Below, in pieces: positions 8,340-16,835 of a stretch of DNA of 34,304 bases (position 1 is the first letter of the stretch; each line of letters opens with the position of its first letter). The notes beneath the pieces were generated by a model. That model was not told where the DNA came from. It saw only the letters and a list, made by a program, of their open reading frames with translations, and did no database searches. The stretch comes from an uncultured bacterium (lineage in GTDB: Bacteria; Bacillota_I; Bacilli_A; RFN20; CAG-826): NCBI GenBank assembly GCA_949296775.1, contig CASFQA010000002.1:1-34304 (forward strand), written 5' to 3'. A program made the translations under genes and the position numbers.

Positions 8340-9014
8340 TTACCTCCTGAACGGCATGCCGAGCTTTTCGAGCAAGGCGGCCGCTTCCTTATCGGTGTTG
8401 GCGGTGGTGACGATGACGACGTCCATGCCGCGGACCTTGGTGACTTTATCGTAGTCGATTTCCGGGAAGATCAATTGTTCCTTGACTCCGAGGGTGTAGT
8501 TGCCATGGCCATCGAAGGCGTTGCGCGAGACGCCGCGGAAGTCGCGGACCCGCGGAAGGGCGATGGAGACGAGCTTATCGAGGAATTCGTACATCCGAAC
8601 GCCCCGGAGGGTGACCTTGCACCCGATGGCTTGTCCCTCGCGGACCTTGAAGGTCGCGATGCTCTTCTTGGCTTTGGTGACGACCGGTTTCTGACCGGCG
8701 ATGGTGGCTAAGTCAGCCACCGCGTCATCGAGGGCTTTGGCGTTCGCGGTCGCGTCGCCGACGCCGATGTTGATGACGACTTTCTCAAGCCGCGGGGCCT
8801 GCATGACCGAGGTGTAGCCGAATTCTTTGACGAGTTCGGGGATGACCTCGTTCCGATACTTGGCTAAGAGCCGGTTGCTCGGAGCGGCCGGGGCTTTCTT
8901 GGCGGTCTTCTTCTCGACTTTGGCTTCCGCCGGGGCTTCGGCCTTGGGGGCCGCCTTCTTGGCGGTGGTCTTCTTGGGGGCCGCCTTGACGGCTTTCTTG
9001 GTTTCTTCTGCCAT
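8340..9014 (-). CDS. rplE: 50S ribosomal protein L5 with an Ala/Lys-rich N-terminal extension
   Basis: A 224-residue protein; ordinary L5 is about 179. The core begins near residue 46 ([15 protein letters not shown]) and includes [34 protein letters not shown] and the C-terminal [20 protein letters not shown]. The extra 45 residues are almost only Ala, Lys, Pro, Glu and Thr. L5 binds 5S rRNA and touches the P-site tRNA. The ATG used has a good SD; a start inside the extension would lack one, so the tail appears genuinely translated. Confidence 0.97.
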   Translation of the reverse strand: MAEETKKAVKAAPKKTTAKKAAPKAEAPAEAKVEKKTAKKAPAAPSNRLLAKYRNEVIPELVKEFGYTSVMQAPRLEKVVINIGVGDATANAKALDDAVADLATIAGQKPVVTKAKKSIATFKVREGQAIGCKVTLRGVRMYEFLDKLVSIALPRVRDFRGVSRNAFDGHGNYTLGVKEQLIFPEIDYDKVTKVRGMDVVIVTTANTDKEAAALLEKLGMPFRR

Positions 9015-9028
9015 TTGGGCTTCCTCCT

Positions 9029-9337
9029 TTACTTGTCGAGGCTCTCGCCGGATTTGGCGAGGCGGACTTTCTTGCCGTTCACGGTGCCCATATGGACCCG
9101 GGTCGGCTTCTTGGTTTTCGGATCGATGAGGGCGACGTTGCTCGCATCGAAGGGAACGTAGATCTCGACGACCGACCCTTCGGGGACGGCTTGCGTCGGC
9201 TTCTTGTGCTTCTTGTGGACATTGACGCCTTCGACGACGACTTTGTTGAGCTTGGGGTAGACGCGCTGCACGATACCCTCTTTGCCTTTGTCGGCGCCGG
9301 AGATGACGATGACCTTATCACCTTTTTTGATGTTCAT
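9029..9337 (-). CDS. rplX: 50S ribosomal protein L24
   Basis: A 102-residue assembly-initiating protein at the exit tunnel. The KOW motif is at the start ([20 protein letters not shown], about residues 4-23), followed by [15 protein letters not shown]. Length is normal, with 11 nt to rplN and 14 nt to rplE. Confidence 0.98.
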   Translation of the reverse strand: MNIKKGDKVIVISGADKGKEGIVQRVYPKLNKVVVEGVNVHKKHKKPTQAVPEGSVVEIYVPFDASNVALIDPKTKKPTRVHMGTVNGKKVRLAKSGESLDK

Positions 9338-9348
9338 AGTCTTTCTCC

Positions 9349-9717
9349 TTATAGCACCTCGATGGCGAGCGAGATGATTTTCATGTAGCCCTTGTCGCGG
9401 AGCTCACGGGCGACCGGCCCGAAGACACGGGTGCCGATCGGGTTGCCGTCATTGTCGATCAAGACGATGGCGTTGTCGTCGAAGGCGATGGTCGAACCGT
9501 CTTTCCGGAGAACCGGATGCTTGGTCCGGACGATGACCCCTTTGACGACGTCGCTTTTCTTGACTTTGCCATTCGGGATGGCGTCTTTGACGGCGCAGAG
9601 GACGACGTCCCCGATCGAGGACGATTTCCGGTGGGAGCCGCCATAGAGGCGGAAGACCCGGACGGAGCGGGCGCCGGAGTTATCGGCGACCACGAGATTG
9701 GTTTCGGTCTGGATCAT
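9349..9717 (-). CDS. rplN: 50S ribosomal protein L14
   Basis: A 122-residue protein, the exact family length. Its beginning [17 protein letters not shown] and its end [24 protein letters not shown] are near-consensus. It forms the inter-subunit bridge region and the docking site for the silencing factor RsfS. The start overlaps the rpsQ stop by one base (TAATG). Confidence 0.99.
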   Translation of the reverse strand: MIQTETNLVVADNSGARSVRVFRLYGGSHRKSSSIGDVVLCAVKDAIPNGKVKKSDVVKGVIVRTKHPVLRKDGSTIAFDDNAIVLIDNDGNPIGTRVFGPVARELRDKGYMKIISLAIEVL

Positions 9718-10046
9718 TATTTCGCCTCCTCATTGGTGACGACGCCTTCCGCCGCCTCAAGGGAAGCTTCGGTCTCGGCGACGGTTTCGGCTAAGTCGGC
9801 GTGCTTGTCGATCGAGACGAGGCGGTAGCGCTTCAGTTTCGATAACGGACGGCAGGCCATGATGGTGACGGTGTCGCCGAGCTTGGCGGCGTTGTTCTCG
9901 TCATGGGCGTAGTATTTCTTCGAATACCCGACCCGTTTCTGATAGATGGGGTCGTTGCGTTCGGTGGAGACGGTGACGACGATCGTCTTGTTCATCTTGA
10001 CGGAAGTGACGACGCCGCTGACGCTGGTCCGATGATTTCTTTCCAT
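9717..10046 (-). CDS. rpsQ: 30S ribosomal protein S17 with an acidic C-terminal tail
   Basis: A 109-residue primary 16S rRNA-binding protein; the usual length is 84-90. The OB-fold core is complete: [50 protein letters not shown]. After residue 85 or so a Glu/Ala-rich tail of about 22 residues is added, ending NEEAK. It follows rpmC by 12 nt. Confidence 0.97.
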   Translation of the reverse strand: MERNHRTSVSGVVTSVKMNKTIVVTVSTERNDPIYQKRVGYSKKYYAHDENNAAKLGDTVTIMACRPLSKLKRYRLVSIDKHADLAETVAETEASLEAAEGVVTNEEAK

Positions 10047-10058
10047 GGTCTTCTCTCC

Positions 10059-10259
10059 TTACTTTTCGATGCCAAGGGCCCGTTGGCGCTTGACGGTTTC
10101 GGCTTTGGCGAGGTCCTTGCGGACTAAGCGAACGTTCTCGCCGCGCTCGAGCTGCCCCACCGCTTTCTTGCGGCGAAGCTCGAAGAGCTCTTCCTTCAAG
10201 GCATAGATCTTCTGATCGAGCTCTTCCGAGGTAAGTTCGCGGAATTCTTTGATTTCCAT
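10059..10259 (-). CDS. rpmC: 50S ribosomal protein L29
   Basis: A 66-residue two-helix protein by the exit tunnel, where it helps dock SRP and trigger factor. It begins [16 protein letters not shown], contains LRRKKAVGQLE, and ends with the VRKDLAKAETV helix. The start overlaps the rplP stop by one base. Confidence 0.98.
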   Translation of the reverse strand: MEIKEFRELTSEELDQKIYALKEELFELRRKKAVGQLERGENVRLVRKDLAKAETVKRQRALGIEK

Positions 10260-10807
10260 TACTTGGCCTCCTCTTTGGCTGGGGCCTCGCCGCCGTTGTC
10301 GACGATGGTCTCAACCTGGATGTGGTCCTCTTTCTCGATGGCCTCGAGGGAGGATTCGTGGACCTCTTCCATCTTCAGCAGCTCAGCCTGGCTAAGGGCC
10401 TTGGTCCGCTTGATGACTTTGGTCTTGACCGGGAGCTTATACCCGGCGAGGCGAAGGGCTTCCTGCGCCTTGGCGGCATCGATGCCGCCGATTTCGAACA
10501 TGACGGTCCCTTTCTTGACGACCGCCACCCAGCCTTCCGGGGAGCCTTTGCCGGAACCCATACGGACTTCGGCCGGCTTCTTGGTCTTGGCAAGATGGGG
10601 GAAGATGCGGATCCAGACCTGGCCCGCGCGGTCGGTGCAGCGGGCTAAGACGATACGGGCGGATTCGATCTGATGATCGGTGATGTAGTTGCCTTCGAGG
10701 GCGACTAAGCCATATTCGCCGAATTCGACGGAGGTCCCGCCTTTGGCCCGGCCTTCGTATTTAAGGCCATGCGGGCGGCGGTATTTAACGCGCTTTGGTT
10801 GCAGCAT
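10259..10807 (-). CDS. rplP: 50S ribosomal protein L16 with a C-terminal extension
   Basis: A 182-residue protein; ordinary L16 is 137-144. The core is typical: [15 protein letters not shown] at the start, then [26 protein letters not shown], then [27 protein letters not shown]. From about residue 142 the protein continues with a Glu-rich tail of about 40 residues ending APAKEEAK. L16 lines the peptidyl transferase centre and A site; the tail would point to the solvent side. The ATG lies inside the end of rpsC (23-nt overlap). Confidence 0.97.
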   Translation of the reverse strand: MLQPKRVKYRRPHGLKYEGRAKGGTSVEFGEYGLVALEGNYITDHQIESARIVLARCTDRAGQVWIRIFPHLAKTKKPAEVRMGSGKGSPEGWVAVVKKGTVMFEIGGIDAAKAQEALRLAGYKLPVKTKVIKRTKALSQAELLKMEEVHESSLEAIEKEDHIQVETIVDNGGEAPAKEEAK

Positions 10808-11555
10808 TGCTCATGCCTCCTTTGTTATTGCCCCGACGGCGATCGTCCCGATGGGTCGGGCGCGATTCCCGCGGCGCGGGCTCATTGACTTCTTCGGTCC
10901 CGATTTTGGAAAGGGAACGGCAGATCCAGACCTTGACGCCGATCCGGCCATAGGTGGTGGCGGCGTCAACGTGGGCGAAGTCGATGTCAGCCCGGATGGT
11001 GTGGAGGGGGACGACCCCTTCCTTATAGCCTTCGGCCCGGGCGATTTCGGCCCCGCCGAGACGGCCCGAGCAAAGGGTCTTGCACCCTTTGGCCCCGGCT
11101 TTGCGCATCCGTTGGATGGCTTTCTTCATAGTCGAGCGGAAGGCGGCCCGGTTCTCGAGCTCGCTGGCGATCCACTTGGCGATGAGGGTGGCGTCCAAAT
11201 CCGGATTGAGGATGTTGACGACGTTGAGGTCGAGCCGGTCTTTGCCGGAATCGATCTTCAAGAGCTTGTTCAGCTCGGCGAGGAGACGCTTCTTGTTCTC
11301 CCCTTCCTGCCCGAGGACTTCGCCCGGGCGGGAGCAATAGACCTTAACGTTGACGTTATGGCCCTTATCGGTCTTGACCCGCTCGATGACGACGCGGGAG
11401 AGCATCGAATTCTTCAGCTCTTTTTCAAGATAGCCACGGATCTTCATGTCCTCGACGATGAAGGTGCCGTAATCGGTTTTGGAAGCGAACCATTTGGAGT
11501 TCCAGTCGCGGTTGATGCCGATCCGCATCCCGACTGCGTTGACTTTATGACCCAT
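10785..11555 (-). CDS. rpsC: 30S ribosomal protein S3
   Basis: A 256-residue protein; ordinary S3 is about 218. The start is the ATG at 11555 ([20 protein letters not shown]), with AAAGGAAG about 8 nt upstream. The frame stays open further upstream but only through out-of-frame rplV sequence. The KH domain includes [18 protein letters not shown], and the C-terminal domain includes [21 protein letters not shown] and RIGVKVWI. About 37 Arg/Asn/Gly-rich residues are added at the C-terminus and overlap the start of rplP by 23 nt. S3 forms part of the mRNA helicase site. Confidence 0.97.
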   Translation of the reverse strand: MGHKVNAVGMRIGINRDWNSKWFASKTDYGTFIVEDMKIRGYLEKELKNSMLSRVVIERVKTDKGHNVNVKVYCSRPGEVLGQEGENKKRLLAELNKLLKIDSGKDRLDLNVVNILNPDLDATLIAKWIASELENRAAFRSTMKKAIQRMRKAGAKGCKTLCSGRLGGAEIARAEGYKEGVVPLHTIRADIDFAHVDAATTYGRIGVKVWICRSLSKIGTEEVNEPAPRESRPTHRDDRRRGNNKGGMSNAATKAR

Positions 11556-11560
11556 AGTGC

Positions 11561-12133
11561 TTACTTCCTTTCGGCAACGACGACCAATAAGTTGGCGTTG
11601 CGCTTGATGATGGGCGAGGCGGAGCCTTTGGCCCGGGGGATATACCGTTTGATCTTCAAGCCATCGGAGACTTGGATTTCGGCGACGTAGAGGAGATCCT
11701 GCTCCATCCCGAAGTTGTTGACGGCGTTGGCGCTGGCGCTTTTGATGGCCTTGGCGACCGGGGTGGCGGCGACGCGGTTGGTCTGAGCGAGCAGCCCGAG
11801 GGCGACGCTCACGCTCTTGCCGCGGACGATGTCGGCGACCAGGCGGACTTTCCGCGGGGTGATGCGGACATCGCGGACGAAGCAACGGGCGGAGGTCGGC
11901 TTGGGTTTATCCTCGACGACTTCGGCTTTCGCGGCTTCCTTAGCGGCTTTCTTCGCGGCTTTCTTCTCTTCCTTGGCCGCTTTCTTGGCTTCCTTCGGGG
12001 TCAGTTCTTCTTTGACTTCCGGGGTCGCCGTTTCCTCAACCTTCTCCTCAGCTTTCTTCTTCGGAGCGGTCTTCTTGGCCGGGGCCTTTTTCGCGGCCGG
12101 GGCCTTCTTCACGGTTTTCTTTTCTTCAGCCAT
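11561..12133 (-). CDS. rplV: 50S ribosomal protein L22 with a long Ala/Lys/Glu N-terminal extension
   Basis: A 190-residue protein; ordinary L22 is about 110-115. The conserved part begins near residue 81 (SARCFVRDVRITPRKVRLVADIVRGK) and includes the tunnel hairpin up to IKRYIPRAKGSASPI. The first 80 residues are a low-complexity Lys/Ala/Glu run resembling a histone-H1-like tail. L22 lines the exit tunnel, with its N-terminus on the outer surface. The SD is upstream of the distal ATG at 12133; no good SD precedes the core. Confidence 0.97.
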   Translation of the reverse strand: MAEEKKTVKKAPAAKKAPAKKTAPKKKAEEKVEETATPEVKEELTPKEAKKAAKEEKKAAKKAAKEAAKAEVVEDKPKPTSARCFVRDVRITPRKVRLVADIVRGKSVSVALGLLAQTNRVAATPVAKAIKSASANAVNNFGMEQDLLYVAEIQVSDGLKIKRYIPRAKGSASPIIKRNANLLVVVAERK

Positions 12134-12144
12134 GTTCTGACTCC

Positions 12145-12432
12145 TTACTTCTTGGCGGCTTGATCGCCGACGTTGTTGCCATGGTGGCCCGGGAAGGTCC
12201 GGGTCGGGGCGAATTCGCCGAGCTTATGGCCGACCATATCCTCCGTCACGTAGACGGTGATGTGCTCGTGTCCATTGTAGACGGCGAAGGTCTGCTCGAC
12301 GAAGGCGGGATAGATCGTCGAACGGCGAGACCAAGTCTTGATGATCTCTTTCTTGCCCGATTTTTGGATGGCTTCGACCTTCTTGAGAAGGTATTCATCC
12401 ACGAACGGGGCTTTCTTAAGCGAACGAGACAT
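12145..12432 (-). CDS. rpsS: 30S ribosomal protein S19
   Basis: A 95-residue head protein. [22 protein letters not shown] and [24 protein letters not shown] are near-consensus, as is [16 protein letters not shown]. It lies between rplB and rplV as usual, with short spacers. Confidence 0.99.
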   Translation of the reverse strand: MSRSLKKAPFVDEYLLKKVEAIQKSGKKEIIKTWSRRSTIYPAFVEQTFAVYNGHEHITVYVTEDMVGHKLGEFAPTRTFPGHHGNNVGDQAAKK

Positions 12433-12446
12433 GTCCTATCTCCTCC

Positions 12447-13283
<837 letters not shown>

Positions 13284-13310
13284 TTGCTTTCTCCTATATT
13301 GGATTCTTCG

Positions 13311-13336
13311 CTCTTATATCCTTAATAGATATAGAG
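13311..13336 (-). promoter_or_regulatory. Intercistronic hairpin between rplW and rplB
   Basis: On the minus strand CTCTATATC (13336-13328), a 7-nt loop and GATATAAGAG (13320-13311) form nine base pairs with one bulged A. No U tract follows, so it is not a typical terminator. It is the only conspicuous structure in the otherwise tightly packed operon and could be a processing, stability or repressor-binding site; function is inference. Confidence 0.45.
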
Positions 13337-13346
13337 ACCGGTGTGC

Positions 13347-13748
13347 CTACTCCTTGAACAGGTCGATGGCTTCCCCTTCGGCAATGGTGACCACGGCTTT
13401 CTTATAGCCGGAGATGGTCCCCTTGTAACGGGAGCCGCGGGTCGTTTCCTTGGCGCGTTGGTTGATGACCTTGACGTCGGTGACCTTGACCTGGAAGATG
13501 CGCTGGAAGGCATCTTTGATTTCGATCTTGTTGGCCTTGTCGGCGACTTTGATCGTGACCTTGTTGGCGTTTTGCATAAGCGCCATGGTCTTTTCGGTGA
13601 TGTGGGGGGCGACGATGACTTCGAAGTCATGATGGGTCGCTTTGGCGAAGGTGTGGGCGGGAGCCTTAACCTCCTCTTTCTTGGCGGCCTTCTTCTTGGC
13701 CGGCTTGGCGGTTTCTTCGACCGCTTCGACTTTCTTTTCCTCAGCCAT
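13347..13748 (-). CDS. rplW: 50S ribosomal protein L23 with a charged N-terminal extension
   Basis: A 133-residue protein; ordinary L23 is about 95. The core starts near residue 40 (DFEVIVAPHITEKTMALMQ), then NKVTIKVADKANKIEIKDAFQRIF and the C-terminal TISGYKKAVVTIAEG. The first 38 residues are Glu/Ala/Lys-rich. L23 is the docking site for trigger factor and SRP at the tunnel exit. It starts 1 nt after the rplD stop, with GGAGG inside the end of rplD. Confidence 0.97.
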   Translation of the reverse strand: MAEEKKVEAVEETAKPAKKKAAKKEEVKAPAHTFAKATHHDFEVIVAPHITEKTMALMQNANKVTIKVADKANKIEIKDAFQRIFQVKVTDVKVINQRAKETTRGSRYKGTISGYKKAVVTIAEGEAIDLFKE

Positions 13749-13749
13749 A

Positions 13750-14385
13750 TTACTTCAGGGCCTCCTCGATTTTCTTGATGTCATCTTTGCTGATGACGAG
13801 GTTGGTGTTGTTGAGGACGTCGTAGACCGAGACGTTATTGATCTCGGCGAGCTCAACGTTAGCTAGGTTCCGGGCCGAGAGGACGAGGTTATCGTTCTCT
13901 TCCCCGAAGACGATGAGGGTCTTGCCCTCGGCCTTGATGGCCTCTAAGCAAGCGGCGAAGGCTTTGGTCGAGGCGGTGTCGAGCTTAAGCGAATCGACGA
14001 CGATCAAGCCTTTGGCGGCCTTTTCGGAGAGGACGCCTTTTAAGGCCAAGGCGTGGGCTTTCTTGTTTTGGGAGAGCTTGTAGTTCTGCATCCCATCGGG
14101 CCCGAAGACGGTGCCGCCGCCGACCCAGATCGGGGACTTGCAGTCGCCCGAGCGAGCCCGGCCGGTGCCCTTTTGCCTCCAAGGCTTCTTGTTGGTGCCG
14201 TGGACTTCGTGGCGTTTCTTGGTCTTCGCCGTGGCTTGGCGGAGATTGGCTTGGTAAACGGTGACGGCGTCTTTGATGACTTGCTGGTTGGCTTCAACCC
14301 CGAACACCGAGGCGGAGACTTCGATCTCGCCGGCGGCTTCGCCTTTGAGATTGACCACCTTCAAGCTGATTTTCTTTTCAGCCAT
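13750..14385 (-). CDS. rplD: 50S ribosomal protein L4
   Basis: A 211-residue protein with a loop reaching the exit tunnel. [31 protein letters not shown] near residues 53-83 is the L4 signature. In proteobacteria L4 represses its own operon through the leader; whether it does so here is unknown. Length is normal, with 5 nt after rplC. Confidence 0.98.
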   Translation of the reverse strand: MAEKKISLKVVNLKGEAAGEIEVSASVFGVEANQQVIKDAVTVYQANLRQATAKTKKRHEVHGTNKKPWRQKGTGRARSGDCKSPIWVGGGTVFGPDGMQNYKLSQNKKAHALALKGVLSEKAAKGLIVVDSLKLDTASTKAFAACLEAIKAEGKTLIVFGEENDNLVLSARNLANVELAEINNVSVYDVLNNTNLVISKDDIKKIEEALK

Positions 14386-14390
14386 GGTTG

Positions 14391-15110
14391 TTATTCTCCT
14401 TTCTTCTCTTCCGCGGAGGCCTTGGCGGCGGCTTCTTTAGCCGCGACGTCGAGGATTTCCTTGACCTGCGGAGTCTTGAATTGCTGGCGGATCGGCGAAC
14501 GGAGCATGACGATCGCCTTCTTCGGCCCCGGGAGGCCGCCTTTGACGAGGATGTAGCCCTTCTCGGGGTTGCTCTCGACGATGGTGACGTTTTGGATGGT
14601 CACTTGCTCCGGACCCCAATGGCCCGACATCTTCTTGCCCGGAATGACGCGGTTGTTGTCACGGCCGTTGTTGGCAAGGGAGCCGATTTGGCGGTGGTAG
14701 CCCGACCCATGGCCTTTCGGGCCGATGTGGTGATGGTATTTCTTGATGGTGCCGGAGTAGCCATGGCCTTTATTATGGCCGATGACGTCGATGACCTCGC
14801 CGGTCTTGAACAGATCGGCGGTTAAGGTCTCGCCGACGTTCTTGGCGTAGACCTCGTCGCCCTTGAGCTCATACATGGCTTCCTTGGTGGCGACGCCGGC
14901 TTTCTTGTAGATGCCCTTCTCGGCTTTGTTGAGGTGGCGCTCGGCCTTGTCCTCATAGCCGACGACGATGGCCTCATAGCCATCTTTCTCTTTCGTCTTC
15001 TTGGCGATGACGACGTTGGGAAGGACTTCGACGACGGTGACCGGATACATGGTCCCGTCGGCGGCGAAGACCTCGGTCATGCCCATTTTCCTTCCGATGA
15101 TGGATTTCAT
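14391..15110 (-). CDS. rplC: 50S ribosomal protein L3
   Basis: A 239-residue protein; the usual length is 205-212. It begins MKSIIGRKMGMTEVFAADG and has the central signature HHIGPKGHGSGYHRQIGSLANN and KKMSGHWGPEQVTIQN, near residues 127-180. The gene ends with about 30 extra residues, an Ala/Glu/Lys-rich helix-like tail. SD AAGGAGG precedes the ATG by 9 nt. Confidence 0.98.
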   Translation of the reverse strand: MKSIIGRKMGMTEVFAADGTMYPVTVVEVLPNVVIAKKTKEKDGYEAIVVGYEDKAERHLNKAEKGIYKKAGVATKEAMYELKGDEVYAKNVGETLTADLFKTGEVIDVIGHNKGHGYSGTIKKYHHHIGPKGHGSGYHRQIGSLANNGRDNNRVIPGKKMSGHWGPEQVTIQNVTIVESNPEKGYILVKGGLPGPKKAIVMLRSPIRQQFKTPQVKEILDVAAKEAAAKASAEEKKGE

Positions 15111-15124
15111 TGATCAGGTCCTCC

Positions 15125-15436
15125 TTATAACTTAATGTCGATCTCGACGCCGCTCGGGAGATCGAGGTTGCGAAGCGCATCGATGGTCCCTTTCTGCGGA
15201 TGGGTGATATAAATCAATCTCTTGTGGGTCCGAATCTCGAACTGTTCACGCGAATCCTTGTATTTGAAGGTAGCGCGTAAGATCGTGTAGACCTGTTTCT
15301 CGGTCGGCAAGGGGATTGGGCCCTTGACGCCGGCTCCGGTTTTCTCGGCGACGTTGAGGATCTTCTCGACGCAGAGGTCGAGGATCTTGTGGTCGTAGGC
15401 GAGCAAGCGAACGCGGATCGCTTTTTCTTTTGCCAT
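15125..15436 (-). CDS. rpsJ: 30S ribosomal protein S10 (NusE)
   Basis: A 103-residue protein that also acts as NusE in antitermination. It begins [20 protein letters not shown], then GPIPLPTEK and the [21 protein letters not shown]-like segment ([19 protein letters not shown]), and ends [11 protein letters not shown]. It is the first gene of the operon, with SD GGAGG 7 nt before ATG. A promoter and structured leader lie upstream (15466-15593). Confidence 0.99.
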   Translation of the reverse strand: MAKEKAIRVRLLAYDHKILDLCVEKILNVAEKTGAGVKGPIPLPTEKQVYTILRATFKYKDSREQFEIRTHKRLIYITHPQKGTIDALRNLDLPSGVEIDIKL

Positions 15437-15465
15437 TTCTGTTCCTCCAATGGTATTTCAGGCTT

Positions 15466-15556
15466 CTAGCGTTTGTTCGGGGCGAATTCCCTGACCGCCT
15501 TTCATGACAACGCCTGTAGGTGTGTCAGCAACCTCGCTCTTCATCGCAAGCGCTAG
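15466..15556 (-). promoter_or_regulatory. Structured 5' leader of the S10 operon (candidate autoregulatory element)
   Basis: On the minus strand CTAGCGCTTG (15556-15547) can pair with CAAACGCTAG (15475-15466): nine of ten positions, one C-A mismatch. This closes a roughly 70-nt interior that includes a TGACA/TGTCA hairpin. The element starts just where the transcript predicted from the 15565-15593 promoter would begin, and it ends about 30 nt before the rpsJ ATG. S10 operons of other bacteria are controlled by r-protein binding to such leaders; the ligand here is not known. Confidence 0.5.
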
Positions 15557-15564
15557 CGTGTACA

Positions 15565-15593
15565 AGGGTACGCGTATGGGGGCGAGAGGTCAA
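15565..15593 (-). promoter_or_regulatory. Sigma-A-type promoter of the S10-spc-alpha operon
   Basis: On the minus strand TTGACC (15593-15588), a 17-nt spacer and TACCCT (15570-15565). The -35 matches 5 of 6 consensus bases; the -10 matches only 3 of 6. The predicted start, near 15558, coincides with the 5' edge of the leader stem, which supports the call. Confidence 0.5.
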
Positions 15594-15695
15594 CAAAAAC
15601 TTTAAGATTTCATCGGCATTAATGATGTATTTTGCCCGTCAACGGGAAAAGGGGCGAAAATAGTTTCGATGCCGCCAAGGAAAAATCGTTAGTAT

Positions 15696-15719
15696 GTGCA
15701 TCGTGCACAAATTGATAAT
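15696..15719. repeat. Degenerate third copy of the toxin-antitoxin operator core
   Basis: GTGCAT-CG-TGCAC followed by AATTGATAAT. Compare the core upstream of the antitoxin gene: GTGCAT-TTT-TGCAC, then TTATTGATAAT. The palindrome and the downstream ATTGATAAT are retained, with one base less in the loop. The surrounding repeat is not preserved. Confidence 0.4.
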
Positions 15720-15720
15720 T

Positions 15721-15894
15721 TTAAATACTCTTTTTGCCGTTCGCCCATCCATAAGGAAAAACATCGGGCCATACCTTTGCCCCGCCAACAAAAACGACCC
15801 GTGTCTTTCCTGCAATAGGATGGGCGCGCCTTAATGAATCTCTCGATGACGATAAGGGCAATTCGAAGCCATCGGATAGTTGAGCGATTTGCAC
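15721..15894 (-). CDS. Small unidentified frame downstream of the operator copy
   Basis: A 57-codon frame from a GTG at 15894, which lies inside the operator repeat, to TAA at 15721. The peptide reads like real protein (QIAQLSDGFELPLSSS early, then RVVFVGGAKVWPDVFPYGW, ending GKKSI). I cannot name a family. There is no SD, and the start codon overlaps the repeat, so it may be the 3' remnant of a gene truncated when the repeat was copied or recombined. An overlapping frame in another register (15689-15991) looks less protein-like. Confidence 0.25.
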   Translation of the reverse strand: MQIAQLSDGFELPLSSSRDSLRRAHPIAGKTRVVFVGGAKVWPDVFPYGWANGKKSI

Positions 15895-15954
15895 TTTCTT
15901 TCAAAACTAAAAGTGCATTTTTGCACTTATCGATGCTTATAAAAGTGCAATATT
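15888..15954. repeat. Operator repeat, downstream copy (67 bp)
   Basis: The same 67-bp length as the copy at 16847-16913, and nearly identical over the first 50 bases (two mismatches), then diverged until the shared AAGTGCAA end. It contains four GTGCA/TGCAC arms: TTTGCACTTT, AAAAGTGC, TTTTGCACTTAT and AAAAGTGCAA. A TTGAAA -35-like hexamer is kept on the minus strand, but no good -10 follows. It lies about 50 bp behind the HEPN gene. Confidence 0.85.
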
Positions 15955-16002
15955 CCGCCAATTGCCCCCTAGGCGAAATTCGAGGATGCATTGGCGAAAC
16001 CG

Positions 16003-16359
16003 TTAAACGGAGTTTTTTATCGAGGAAGCGAAAGCCCTCATATCGGAAAGCAGACCGGGCAAGTCATCGAAAACCGTATGATAAACAATATCTAGTCGCA
16101 CATTGCCATAATCATGGACAATCCTGTTTCTCAGCCCCATTAATTCAGAATAGGGAATTTGATTCCTTAATTCCGGGTAATAAGCCAATAGCCTATTCGC
16201 GGATTCAGAGATTTGGACAAATTTGAAACTCACCGCGCAGTTAAGCAATTCGTCCTTAGCGAACTCGTCCAAGCTCATTCTCCCGACTTTATCTAACACG
16301 AATTCGATGTCGCCGATGATTTGCTCCAAATAATAAACTGGCGTTTTCCCACTACCCAT
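16003..16359 (-). CDS. HEPN-domain toxin (DUF86 / HepT family)
   Basis: A 118-residue helical protein, typical length for HepT-like HEPN toxins. The RX4HXY RNase motif is intact at R77, H82 and Y84 (GLRNRIVHDYGN). In this family the motif cleaves RNA, often tRNA. The cognate MNT enzyme can inactivate the toxin by AMP-modifying the Tyr. The gene overlaps the end of the XRE-MNT gene by 8 nt and is therefore co-transcribed and coupled. Hydrophobic helices and SFKFVQISESANRLL are typical of the family. A frame shared with a nucleotidyltransferase makes a toxin-antitoxin role likely; activity is inferred. Confidence 0.9.
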   Translation of the reverse strand: MGSGKTPVYYLEQIIGDIEFVLDKVGRMSLDEFAKDELLNCAVSFKFVQISESANRLLAYYPELRNQIPYSELMGLRNRIVHDYGNVRLDIVYHTVFDDLPGLLSDMRAFASSIKNSV

Positions 16360-16828
16360 AAATTTTTATCCCATCCTTTAAAACATCGCGGAGCAGTTCC
16401 TCGTTATCAAGCAATTGGTTTATTTTCAAAAGATCGACGACTTTTCCTAAGGATTGCCGCAGCTCCTCAACCAAACCATAAAACTTAAGGCCGGTTATCG
16501 GCGTGTCAATAATCAAATCCACATCGCTTAAAGGCTTAGCCTCTCCTCTGGCATATGAACCAAATAAATAGCAGAAATTTACGTCTATCTTCGATAAAAC
16601 CGAAGAGACGATTTCCTTAATATTGTTGAAGGCAAGAACGCCATGGGTTTCGTCAATCGGACGATAATTCCGAAGCTGTTCGCAATACTTTGCGTACTTC
16701 GAGGTTTTGGCCTTTCCGACCTCATTCTCGTAACTTTTGTAACTCCGCAAAGAGATACCGAGAACGTCCGCGGCTTGTGCCTGGGTCAATCGGATGCTCT
16801 TTCTTAGGTCCTTCAGTTTATCGATCAT
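16352..16828 (-). CDS. XRE-type HTH fused to a minimal nucleotidyltransferase (MntA-like antitoxin)
   Basis: 158 residues from the ATG at 16828. Residues 1-55 form a Cro/CI-type helix-turn-helix (RLTQAQAADVLGISLRSYKSYE). Residues 65-158 are a minimal nucleotidyltransferase with GSX10DXD (G90, S91, D102, D104; GSYARGEAKPLSDVDL) and a third acidic candidate, D132. MNT partners of HEPN toxins AMP-modify the toxin; the HTH here should autoregulate the pair by binding the palindromes just upstream. I chose 16828 because a TTGAAA-16 nt-AATAAT promoter ends 7 nt before it, which suggests a leaderless mRNA. ATG at 16837 is an alternative; the frame extending to 16885 runs through the operator repeat. 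Confidence 0.9.
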   Translation of the reverse strand: MIDKLKDLRKSIRLTQAQAADVLGISLRSYKSYENEVGKAKTSKYAKYCEQLRNYRPIDETHGVLAFNNIKEIVSSVLSKIDVNFCYLFGSYARGEAKPLSDVDLIIDTPITGLKFYGLVEELRQSLGKVVDLLKINQLLDNEELLRDVLKDGIKIYG

Positions 16829-16835
16829 CAACAGC

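Larger units (their letters stand above)
15557..15887. other. Spacer upstream of the S10 operon: promoter, small orphan frame, degenerate operator
   Basis: About 330 bases without a confident gene. They hold the S10 promoter (15565-15593), a CCCG-TTGA-CGGG hairpin near 15635-15655 without a following U run, a degenerate operator copy (15696-15719) and most of a 57-codon minus-strand frame. I see no tRNA or other RNA gene here. Confidence 0.5.

Noticed and set aside
11556-11885. An upstream extension of rpsC to give a 366-residue protein
   Set aside because: The extra part lies in a wrong frame over rplV and is Arg/Pro-rich. S3 homology starts at the ATG at 11555 with a good SD.
15630-15660. 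A terminator at CCCG-TTGA-CGGG
   Set aside because: The stem is 4 bp and the T/A tracts are on the wrong sides for a terminator in either direction.
15689-15991. A 100-residue minus-strand frame downstream of the HEPN gene
   Set aside because: It runs through the operator repeat and its composition is not protein-like; the shorter frame in another register reads better.
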